Source of the DNA: Campylobacterales bacterium
GTDB taxonomy: Bacteria > Campylobacterota > Campylobacteria > Campylobacterales > Sulfurimonadaceae
Length of the DNA stretch: 8,280 nucleotides
Direction of reading: 5' to 3'
Assembly: GCA_016937915.1 (NCBI GenBank)
Contig: JAFGVR010000238.1
Location: forward strand, 1 to 8,280
Below are positions 1 to 8,280 of this stretch, one piece after another. Position 1 is the first letter of the stretch. Each line of letters begins with the position of its first letter. Position numbers and translations under genes: made by a program. The notes beneath the pieces were generated by a model. That model saw only the letters and a list, made by a program, of their open reading frames with translations. It did no database searches and was not told the DNA's origin.

Positions 1-82
1 AAGGAGTAAAACTGTTACCACTGGTATCGTAAAGAGGTGGAATAAGAAAACTTGTTTTACTGGTCTTGAAAAAAGGGTGCAT
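1..82 (-). CDS. Possible start of an unidentified operon gene (partial, runs off window)
   Basis: An open frame begins with ATG at 82-80 and stays open for 27 codons to the window edge. The start overlaps the stop codon of the FAD subunit gene as TAATG, the same close coupling seen between the other genes of this operon. The visible peptide begins MHPFFKTSKTSFLIPPLYD and continues with a Gly/Ser/Pro-containing stretch; I do not recognise a family. There is no clear Shine-Dalgarno sequence, so translation would depend on coupling to the upstream gene. It does not resemble the missing C-terminal domain of the FAD subunit. Such a short open stretch could also be chance. The sequence beyond position 1 would decide. 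Confidence 0.3.
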   Translation of the reverse strand, partial: MHPFFKTSKTSFLIPPLYDTSGNSFTP

Positions 83-681
83 TATACGCTGATGCAAAAG
101 CCGTTTTTATTTTTCAAGATGGCAAGGGTTAGTTTTGAGATGTTTAAAACACCTCTTGCCCCCACTTTTTTGTAGTAACACTCACCCTCTGCTATGGGGA
201 TAGTAAAACTTTTTATCAGCTCATTTTTCATATCTAAAGATTTGTAGCCTTTGAAAAAATCTTTCAGATACAAAGTTCTCTCACCATCCACACCAATAAG
301 TGTCACTTTTGCATCTAAAACCAAAAGTGCTGGAGCTATATCAGATGCAGGAGATGCGTTTGCTATGTTTCCACCTATGGTAGCTATGTTTCTTATCTGA
401 TGCGATGCAAAACTCCTTGATGCCATCACAAGAAGTTTGAGATGCTCTTTTAGATACTCATTTTCTAAGATAGTGTTTATCGTACTGAGAGCCCCTATCT
501 CTATAAACTCACCTTCGTTTTTTATGTAGTCAAGCTCCACAAGATGGCTTATATCTACGATGCCATCAAGCTTATCTATCTTCAAAACTGCATCGCTGCC
601 ACCACATAAAATCTCAAATAATGGATGCTCATTAACCAAAAAAACCGCATCTTCTAAACTCTCTGCCCTTAGGTAAATCAT
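82..681 (-). CDS. FAD-binding subunit of a xanthine dehydrogenase-family molybdenum hydroxylase, short at the C-terminus
   Basis: This is the flavin subunit (CoxM/XdhB-like), which takes electrons from the 2Fe-2S subunit and passes them to the final acceptor in the cytoplasm. Residues 1-145 are an FAD_binding_5 domain, with the flavin loop CGGSD (26-30), TIGGN (101-105) followed by SD (113-114), and a DFFKGY end (141-146). A further 50 residues begin the CO_deh_flav_C domain (KKVGARGVLNISKLTLAIL), then a TAA stop cuts it off. The protein has 199 residues against about 270-300 usual in the family, so most of that C-terminal domain is absent. I chose the ATG at 681 because it overlaps the TGA of the 2Fe-2S gene as ATGA, and the family N-terminus starts there. 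An upstream in-frame start at 735 would add 18 residues lying wholly inside the previous gene. The role is well supported; whether the truncated form works is not. Confidence 0.85.
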   Translation of the reverse strand: MIYLRAESLEDAVFLVNEHPLFEILCGGSDAVLKIDKLDGIVDISHLVELDYIKNEGEFIEIGALSTINTILENEYLKEHLKLLVMASRSFASHQIRNIATIGGNIANASPASDIAPALLVLDAKVTLIGVDGERTLYLKDFFKGYKSLDMKNELIKSFTIPIAEGECYYKKVGARGVLNISKLTLAILKNKNGFCISV

Positions 682-1121
682 CTCATACTCTTTAAAATAG
701 CTTCTACTATCTTTTGATACCCTGTGCATCTGCATAAGTTTCCATCAAGAGCCTCTTTTAAACTCTCTTCATCTTTTGCACCGTTTTGGAGGATATAGTC
801 ATAACCTCTCATCACAAAACCGCTAGTGCAAAATCCACACTGCACCGCTCCACACTCTTCAAAATTCTCCCTTATAAGAGCTGTTTGTTCTAGCAACCCC
901 TCAAGTGTTACTATCTTTGAGCCTTGCATCTGTGGAGCTAACAAAAGACACGAGTTTACAAGTTTGGAGTTGAAAAACACACTACAAGCTCCACACTCCC
1001 CCTCACCGCATCCCTTCTTTGGCGAAGTTAGTCCAAGTGTTCTTAGAACATCAACCACCCTCTCACACTCATCAGCCTCAAAAACATACTCTTTTTGGTT
1101 TATCTCACACCTTATCTCCAT
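678..1121 (-). CDS. 2Fe-2S iron-sulfur subunit of a molybdenum hydroxylase
   Basis: This is the small electron-transfer subunit (CoxS/XdhC-type) of a xanthine dehydrogenase-family enzyme. The 147 residues fall in the normal range. The N-terminal plant-ferredoxin-like domain carries Cys38, Cys43, Cys46 (CGEGECGAC) and Cys58 for the distal cluster. The C-terminal helical domain carries Cys95 and Cys98 (QCGFC) and Cys130 and Cys132 (CRCTGY) for the cluster near the molybdenum cofactor; Gln94 before CGFC is the usual cofactor-contacting residue. All eight ligands are present, so this subunit looks intact. The ATG at 1121 lies five bases after a GGAG ribosome binding site and overlaps the end of the large-subunit gene by 10 bases. 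Its TGA overlaps the ATG of the FAD gene. It is clearly co-transcribed with both neighbours. Confidence 0.95.
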   Translation of the reverse strand: MEIRCEINQKEYVFEADECERVVDVLRTLGLTSPKKGCGEGECGACSVFFNSKLVNSCLLLAPQMQGSKIVTLEGLLEQTALIRENFEECGAVQCGFCTSGFVMRGYDYILQNGAKDEESLKEALDGNLCRCTGYQKIVEAILKSMR

Positions 1122-2851
1122 CTACTCTCCAATACCTCTGGTGTTATGGGGATAGCATCAAACTCCACCCCTGTGGCGTTTAATATCGCATTTACTATCG
1201 CTGGGGCTGGTCCATCCATAGGGAGTTCACCCAAACCTTTTGCTTTTGCGTCTGTGTCTAAAAACTCCACAACCATTTTTGGAACATCAGATGCATAAGG
1301 GACTATGTAATCACTTAAACGGCTGTTTTTTACTTTGCCATCTTGGTGGATGATGTTTTCATACAACGCATACCCTATCCCCTGAGCTACACCACCCTCT
1401 ATCTGCCCCTGTGCTAGTGTTGGGTTTATCACTTTTCCAGCATCGTTTATCGCATAAAAAGCACTAACACTAACAGCGTAAGTTATAGGGTCAACCTCCA
1501 CTTCAGCCACATAACACCCCAAAGAGTAGCCATCATAGCCGTTGCCATAGAACTTATCTTCATCCCATTTTATGTTTGATGGTTTTTCATACTTTGAGTC
1601 AAATCTATTTTGAGTGTTTGAGTTTAGGTACTCTTTTACCTTTTGTTTGTAACTCTCCACATCAGCATATTCACCTAAAGCAACTCTTAGTTTTTGTGAT
1701 GCCTGAGTTAAAAGTTCACCAACTATCATAACAGTTCTAGATGCTACAGTTGGGCCACTGTTTGCCACTTTTTTGGTATTTGGGGTGTGGTAGCGTACGA
1801 ACTCTAGCGGGATGCCAAGCTCATCTGCGACTATCTGAGGAAGTACAGTCATAGCACCTTGCCCCATCTCTACACTGCTTGTCTTTATCTCAACCACACC
1901 ATCATTTGATAGATCAAGCCAAACAACGGAGTTTAAAAGGCTCTCACCAATCCCCGTAAATCCCCCTCCGTGCATAAAGAGTGCCATCCCTACCCCTTTG
2001 TAAGGTTTTTTGCTCTTATATTTTTCATCAAACCTGCTAACCTCTCTAGCCCTTTGAAAAATATCTCTCACCCTTTTATGCTCATATATCTTTGCATCTG
2101 TAACACTTTTTGAAACACTAGTTGGCAAATTTACCTCTCTAGCGTCCATAGGCGATATACCTAAAAACTTCGCAATATCATCGATGTGCCTCTCTATCCC
2201 AAAGATAGCCTGAGGTGCTCCAAACCCTCTAAATGCACCGTTTGGCGGGGTGTTGGTAGCGTAAGAATTAGAAGTAACTTTGATATACCCACAATCATAA
2301 AATCCAGCACAATGCAAAACGCTTCTAGACTGAACAACTGGGGTCAAAGTACAGTACGCTCCCCCATCAAGCGATATATCTATCTCCAAAGAGTGAAGTT
2401 TTCCACTATCATCAAAACAGCTTCTATACTCCATCTGGGTAGGATGGCGTTTTGTGGTGTAAGCTATATCTTCATCTCTCTCATAAACAAGCTTTACATC
2501 CTGTTTTGATTTTTTACTTAGCAGGTAAACATAAGCCGCCATGATAGATGGATAATCTTCCTTGCCACCAAACCCACCACCTGTTGGAGCTTGTTCCACC
2601 TCTATCTTCTCATTTGTCATATGCATAAGGGCTGATTCGACATAAAACGGACACTGCATCGAACCAACTATCTTGATGCCATCTTCGCTATACCTTGCCA
2701 ACATACTTTGAGGCTCTAGATATAGTTGCTCTTGATGGGGTGTAGTGTAGGTTTTTGTGATGGTATGAAGTTTGGAGCAGTCTGGTTTTACCCCTTTTTG
2801 GGTGTTGATGGTTTTATAGACAAGATTTTCTTTTTTTTTTAGCATCTTCAA
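1112..2851 (-). CDS. Molybdenum hydroxylase large subunit, C-terminal fragment (Mo-cofactor binding domains), frame-split from its N-terminus
   Basis: This is the catalytic part of the large subunit, MoCoBD_1 plus MoCoBD_2, which hydroxylates a heterocycle or aldehyde at the Mo centre. Numbering from the first in-frame start (a TTG at 2851), cofactor motifs are GGGFGGKE (91-98), AFRGFGAPQ (206-214) and EMGQG (328-332). The catalytic glutamate is Glu542 in GLGE, near the conserved C-terminal PITPEVL. AFRGFGAPQ is the xanthine dehydrogenase type of loop, not the AYRCSFR loop of aerobic CO dehydrogenase, so a purine, N-heterocycle or aldehyde substrate is likely; the exact one cannot be read. 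The TTG at 2851 and ATG at 2845 have no ribosome binding site and sit at the A10 run, so this is probably not a separate gene. Joined to 3254-2831 it gives about 713 residues, slightly short for a family usually near 750-800. The gene ends in TAA, overlapping the 2Fe-2S gene. Confidence 0.88.
   Translation of the reverse strand: MKMLKKKENLVYKTINTQKGVKPDCSKLHTITKTYTTPHQEQLYLEPQSMLARYSEDGIKIVGSMQCPFYVESALMHMTNEKIEVEQAPTGGGFGGKEDYPSIMAAYVYLLSKKSKQDVKLVYERDEDIAYTTKRHPTQMEYRSCFDDSGKLHSLEIDISLDGGAYCTLTPVVQSRSVLHCAGFYDCGYIKVTSNSYATNTPPNGAFRGFGAPQAIFGIERHIDDIAKFLGISPMDAREVNLPTSVSKSVTDAKIYEHKRVRDIFQRAREVSRFDEKYKSKKPYKGVGMALFMHGGGFTGIGESLLNSVVWLDLSNDGVVEIKTSSVEMGQGAMTVLPQIVADELGIPLEFVRYHTPNTKKVANSGPTVASRTVMIVGELLTQASQKLRVALGEYADVESYKQKVKEYLNSNTQNRFDSKYEKPSNIKWDEDKFYGNGYDGYSLGCYVAEVEVDPITYAVSVSAFYAINDAGKVINPTLAQGQIEGGVAQGIGYALYENIIHQDGKVKNSRLSDYIVPYASDVPKMVVEFLDTDAKAKGLGELPMDGPAPAIVNAILNATGVEFDAIPITPEVLESRWR
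1125..1130 (-). promoter_or_regulatory. Ribosome binding site of the 2Fe-2S subunit gene
   Basis: On the minus strand GGAGAG lies just upstream of the ATG at 1121, with the GGAG core five bases from the start. It is inside the last codons of the large-subunit gene. It gives the 2Fe-2S gene its own initiation signal, so this gene could be translated even when the frame break stops translation of the large subunit. Confidence 0.65.
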
Positions 2852-3254
2852 GTGTTAAAACACTCTCAAACTCCTCATACTCTATGTGGATATATTTTTT
2901 CGCATCTCTTAGTGCTTTTTTTGATTTGTGAGCTATGAGTAATATAGGCTCACCGATAAACCTAACAACCCCCTCACTTAAAAAAGGTTGATCATCTGTG
3001 AGGATGATGTTTTTATTTACCCCCTCAATATCTTTGTAATCAACGATAATAAAATCTGAAAAATCAAACTCTTTTGAGTAGGTGATGCCAAGTATCTTCC
3101 CATACGCCAAACTTGAGCGGATAACCGCACCATAAAGCCCACTAAATTCCAAATCATCGGTATATCTCAAAGAGCCATCAGCCTTTGCTTTAGCATCTAA
3201 CCTTTTTATAGACTTGCCGACTAAGTTTTGTTTTTTATCTGTTTTGCATCTCAT
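2814..3254 (-). CDS. Molybdenum hydroxylase large subunit, N-terminal fragment (hammerhead domain), frame-shifted
   Basis: These 146 codons encode the N-terminal a/b hammerhead domain (Ald_Xan_dh_C) of the same large subunit. The family opening is clear: VGKSIKRLDAKAKADGSLRYTDDL (12-35), then the usual FIGEPILLIA segment (99-108) and IEYEEFESVLTLEDA (124-138). After Lys141 the frame runs into an unrelated RKSCL tail and stops. The matching continuation lies in another frame, so the full gene spans 3254-1112. The ATG at 3254 is the only possible start: a TAA lies in frame a few codons upstream and no other start codon precedes the conserved VGKS. There is no Shine-Dalgarno sequence, and a TATAAT hexamer lies only five bases upstream of the ATG, so the message may be leaderless. 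Residues 1-141 alone could not bind the cofactor. Confidence 0.85.
   Translation of the reverse strand: MRCKTDKKQNLVGKSIKRLDAKAKADGSLRYTDDLEFSGLYGAVIRSSLAYGKILGITYSKEFDFSDFIIVDYKDIEGVNKNIILTDDQPFLSEGVVRFIGEPILLIAHKSKKALRDAKKYIHIEYEEFESVLTLEDAKKKRKSCL
2831..2840 (-). repeat. A10 homopolymer at the frame break in the large-subunit gene
   Basis: The coding (minus) strand has ten consecutive A between GCT and GAAAAT. With ten A the upstream frame reads Lys-Lys-Lys-Arg-Lys and soon stops. With nine A it reads Lys-Lys-Lys-Glu-Asn-Leu and continues into the cofactor domains. Loss of one A, or gain of two, therefore restores the gene. Possible causes are a sequencing or assembly error, a slipped-strand mutation, phase variation, or transcriptional slippage. 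A standard -1 ribosomal frameshift would enter the wrong frame and would not restore the protein. Confidence 0.9.
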
Positions 3255-3276
3255 GTCATATTATATGAGATGCAAA
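3243..3276. promoter_or_regulatory. Perfect 12-bp inverted repeat spanning the hydroxylase start codon, operator-like
   Basis: TTTGCATCTCAT at 3243-3254 and its exact reverse complement at 3265-3276 flank a 10-base spacer. The arm centres are 22 bp apart, about two turns of the helix. The left arm contains the start codon of the large-subunit gene. The spacer and the adjoining base of the right arm hold TATAAT on the minus strand. A dimeric regulator bound here would cover both the promoter core and the start. If transcription reads in from the upstream genes instead, the same repeat could form an RNA hairpin that hides the start codon. The regulator is unknown. Confidence 0.55.
3260..3265 (-). 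promoter_or_regulatory. Candidate -10 element (TATAAT) of the hydroxylase operon
   Basis: A perfect TATAAT lies on the minus strand between the arms of the inverted repeat. No good TTGACA-like hexamer is found 16-18 bases upstream, which is not unusual if the organism is a campylobacterote, whose main sigma factor often relies on the -10 alone. Transcription would begin close to or at the ATG at 3254, giving little or no 5' leader. This agrees with the absence of a ribosome binding site. Confidence 0.4.
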
Positions 3277-3339
3277 CTTAATCACGCACTATTTAGATGT
3301 TAACTATACGCCATTTGATGATAAATTGTAATTGATTTA

Positions 3340-3759
3340 TTAAACAATAGTCATCAAATAAGCATCAACCCCAACATCATAATAATCTTTTAAAGTTTTT
3401 TTGATTTTAAAACCGTATTTTTCATAAAGTTTTATGGCACTCATATTTGTGGTTTTTACCTCTAAAGAGTACCCTTTGCATCCAAACTCTTTAAACGAAT
3501 ACTCCAAAAGTTTACTGCCGATTTTTAGATTTTTATAGTTTTTATCTACGCAGATGGAGTAGAGTCTCATGTAATCTTTTCTCTCCAACCACAACAGATA
3601 TCCAACAATTTTTCTATCCTCTTTGAAGATAAAAAGGTTGTTGTTTTTGATGTGGTAGTAAAAAGATTTTAGTTTGAGTGGAGAGTCTTCAGAAGCAAAA
3701 GAGGAGTTTTCCAACTCCAAAAGCTCTTTTGCATCGCTTGGTTTTGCTTTTGTTATCAC
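3340..3759 (-). CDS. RimI-like GNAT family N-acetyltransferase
   Basis: This 139-residue protein is one GNAT domain, expected to transfer an acetyl group from acetyl-CoA to an amine. The N-terminus (MITKAKPSDAKELLELENSSF) is the usual beta1/alpha1 start. LYSICVDKNYKNLKIGSKLL (66-85) is motif A with the CoA pyrophosphate loop. SLEVKTTNMSAIKLYEKYGF (98-117) is motif B, and DYYDVGVDAYLM (125-136) resembles the C-terminus of RimI, which acetylates ribosomal protein S18. The CoA loop differs from the consensus Q/R-x-x-G-x-G/A: the first glycine is Lys79 and only Gly81 remains. The start is GTG at 3759, overlapping the TGA of the DUF2156 gene (GTGA) with no ribosome binding site, so translation is probably coupled. 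The substrate is unknown; a RimI role is a guess from the C-terminal motif. Confidence 0.85.
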   Translation of the reverse strand: MITKAKPSDAKELLELENSSFASEDSPLKLKSFYYHIKNNNLFIFKEDRKIVGYLLWLERKDYMRLYSICVDKNYKNLKIGSKLLEYSFKEFGCKGYSLEVKTTNMSAIKLYEKYGFKIKKTLKDYYDVGVDAYLMTIV

Positions 3760-4739
3760 TGTTTTTGATAGATTGTATATTTTGGTATAAGTTTGTTTGG
3801 ACGATAAGACATCTTCACTTTTTTAAGGTTCTCAAAACCCATATCATCACCAACATTTATAAACTCAGAGTTATATAACTCTTTTAGGTGCTTTGTAAAC
3901 TCTCTAAATATAAACTGAGCACATCCAAGTATCTCAAAATCTGTTTTTTCTATGATGATGCTAGATGTTGTCTCATTTATCTTCTCACCAACAGTAAACC
4001 CTTTTAACTCATCGTTTATAAAGATCACCATACCAACTATATTTAATTTATCATAGTCGTTTAGAAGTCTCTTGATAGCAAATCTCTCAAAATAGATCCC
4101 ATCTAAGAAGATCTCAACCTCCTCTTTTGGCATATATATAGTTCTATCTTTTACCCATTTGTTAAAAAGGTTGATTATGTCGTTTTTATGAATGTTTATA
4201 TCCAAAACCTCAACTCTAAAATCTGGATAAGCTTTTTTAAACTTATTTATCTCGTTTCTTTTTACTTTATACGAGTCACCTTTTAGATCAATCAGAGAAT
4301 CAACTTTATAGATATAATCAACAAGTTTTTTCTCAATAAGAAAATCTTGAAGCATCTCATATATCATAGTCCCCTCTTCAAGGTAGTCAACAAACCCCTC
4401 TAACAAGTTCTCATGAACATACTCTATCTTTGAGTATTGTCTACTTGAGTTATGAGTGTTCATAATCTCAAAACATTTTATCATCGCTTCATATGTGTTC
4501 TCTTGTTTTCCAAGTGGTGGAAGTAGCATGGAAAGTTCACCTGATGAGAGTACAAAAAGACAAAAAGTGTTATTAACAACAGTATAAAATCCACTGGCGT
4601 TTGATAGCCAGATATAGTTGTTAGCAAAAGTGTAATCACTTATATCTACATTGATAACTTCAAGGTAGTTATCCATAACTTTTTTTGCACTCAAATCAAA
4701 GTGTTTTAATGTGTATTTTCCAATACTAAGTGTTGACAT
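3756..4739 (-). CDS. DUF2156 / LPG-synthase C-terminal domain protein
   Basis: This 327-residue soluble protein resembles the C-terminal catalytic domain of phosphatidylglycerol lysyltransferase (DUF2156, LPG_synthase_C), a tandem GNAT-like fold that moves an aminoacyl group from tRNA to a lipid or other acceptor. Family features are LKGDSYKVKRNEINKF (152-167), EKTDFEILGCAQFIFREF (264-281) and the ending VGDDMGFENLKKVKMSYRP (296-314) followed by KY. No membrane segments are seen, so it lacks the flippase half of MprF and its acceptor is uncertain. I chose the ATG at 4739 because GGAG lies five bases upstream and the family N-terminus fits there. A longer frame to a TTG at 4811 would cover the likely promoter. 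It overlaps the GNAT gene by four bases and follows the rpoC terminator. The family is clear, the biochemical role is not. Confidence 0.85.
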   Translation of the reverse strand: MSTLSIGKYTLKHFDLSAKKVMDNYLEVINVDISDYTFANNYIWLSNASGFYTVVNNTFCLFVLSSGELSMLLPPLGKQENTYEAMIKCFEIMNTHNSSRQYSKIEYVHENLLEGFVDYLEEGTMIYEMLQDFLIEKKLVDYIYKVDSLIDLKGDSYKVKRNEINKFKKAYPDFRVEVLDINIHKNDIINLFNKWVKDRTIYMPKEEVEIFLDGIYFERFAIKRLLNDYDKLNIVGMVIFINDELKGFTVGEKINETTSSIIIEKTDFEILGCAQFIFREFTKHLKELYNSEFINVGDDMGFENLKKVKMSYRPNKLIPKYTIYQKQ

Positions 4740-4744
4740 CGCAT

Positions 4745-4748
4745 CTCC
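4745..4748 (-). promoter_or_regulatory. Ribosome binding site deciding the DUF2156 start
   Basis: GGAG on the minus strand lies five bases before the ATG at 4739. The alternative TTG at 4811 has no comparable signal, so the shorter 327-residue protein is preferred. Confidence 0.6.
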
Positions 4749-4783
4749 GTATGACCCTATCTCAGGCCTTAATGATTTTGCGA

Positions 4784-4811
4784 ATTGTACAACTTTTTTT
4801 TGATTTTGCAA
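4784..4811 (-). promoter_or_regulatory. Candidate sigma-70 promoter of the DUF2156-GNAT unit
   Basis: On the minus strand TTGCAA (4811-4806) and TACAAT (4789-4784) are separated by 16 bases that include a run of A. TACAAT matches the -10 consensus in five of six positions, TTGCAA matches the -35 in four of six. Transcription would start near 4777, about 38 bases before the ATG at 4739. The site follows the rpoC terminator directly, which supports separate transcription of this pair. Confidence 0.4.
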
Positions 4812-4823
4812 GTGTAATTTTTA

Positions 4824-4854
4824 GGAAATGTAAAAAAATGGGAAATGTAAAAAA
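4824..4854. repeat. Tandem direct repeat after the rpoC terminator
   Basis: GGAAATGTAAAAAA occurs twice, at 4824-4837 and 4841-4854, with a period of 17 bases. The copies lie between the rpoC terminator hairpin and the DUF2156 promoter. On the transcribed strand they give two T-rich tracts, which may help transcript release. They look like a local duplication; no known element is recognised. Confidence 0.6.
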
Positions 4855-4858
4855 TAAG

Positions 4859-4893
4859 AAACAGATTGTTACTAAATTCGTAACAATCTGTTT
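4859..4893 (-). terminator. Intrinsic terminator of rpoC
   Basis: A perfect 14-bp inverted repeat (4859-4872 with 4880-4893) encloses a 7-base loop, starting 18 bases after the rpoC stop codon. On the minus strand the stem is followed by CTTATTTTTTACATTT, a good U-rich tract. The stem is AT-rich (four G-C pairs) but long. It ends the rpoC transcript and separates it from the DUF2156 gene. On the plus strand only four T follow the stem and no gene enters from that side. Confidence 0.85.
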
Positions 4894-4911
4894 TAAAAGA
4901 ATGATTAAAAT

Positions 4912-8280
<3,369 letters not shown>

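Noticed and set aside
81..86. TATAAT on the minus strand at the end of the FAD gene, considered as a promoter for a downstream gene
   Set aside because: No -35-like hexamer lies at a suitable distance, and the hexamer is made up by the last codons and stop codon. Too weak to annotate alone.
826..1298. Two plus-strand open frames across the 2Fe-2S and large-subunit genes
   Set aside because: They lie antisense to strongly conserved coding sequence, show no family resemblance and have no ribosome binding sites.
2826..2851. Programmed -1 ribosomal frameshift at the A10-G sequence, as in dnaX
   Set aside because: The downstream frame is reached by +1 (or -2), so a -1 shift enters the third frame and does not produce the conserved cofactor domains.
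1112..3254. Reading the large-subunit fragments as aerobic CO dehydrogenase (coxL)
   Set aside because: The active-site loop is AFRGFGAPQ, as in xanthine dehydrogenase-type enzymes, and the AYRCSFR signature of form I CO dehydrogenase is missing.
3313..3359. Inverted repeat ATTTGATGA/TCATCAAAT around the stop codon of the GNAT gene, considered as a terminator
   Set aside because: The loop is 29 bases, the stem has only two or three G-C pairs, and no T tract follows on the minus strand. It may be chance in AT-rich DNA.

Overview
The window is low-GC DNA with every convincing gene on the minus strand. Its rpoC sequence, compact overlapping genes and AT-rich spacers suggest a Campylobacterota relative of the Sulfurimonas/Arcobacter type. 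That placement rests on general resemblance only; no search was run.

Reading in the direction of transcription (high to low coordinates): (1) 8280-4912 is the C-terminal three quarters of rpoC, the RNA polymerase beta' subunit, closed by a strong intrinsic terminator at 4859-4893. (2) 4739-3340 is a two-gene unit with its own candidate promoter. It holds a DUF2156 protein (LPG-synthase-C-like, tandem acyltransferase fold) and a RimI-like GNAT acetyltransferase, joined by a 4-base stop/start overlap. (3) 3254-82 is a molybdenum hydroxylase (xanthine dehydrogenase family) operon in the order large Mo-cofactor subunit, 2Fe-2S subunit, FAD subunit, with each gene overlapping the next. (4) 82-1 may be the first 27 codons of a further operon gene, starting inside the stop codon of the FAD gene (TAATG).

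The hydroxylase would pass electrons from substrate at the Mo centre through two 2Fe-2S clusters to FAD. As sequenced it looks damaged or switchable. The large subunit is split by a frame change at a run of ten A (coding strand), where nine would give one continuous reading frame of about 713 residues. The FAD subunit stops at 199 residues, before most of its usual C-terminal domain. Just before the operon, a perfect 12-bp inverted repeat flanks a TATAAT hexamer and covers the start codon, an arrangement that looks like an operator. No maturation factor for the enzyme (XdhC-like, or cofactor synthesis) is visible.

I found no tRNA or rRNA gene, insertion sequence or CRISPR array. I found no wholly new system; the most interesting items are the homopolymer frame switch and the inverted repeat at the start of the hydroxylase operon.
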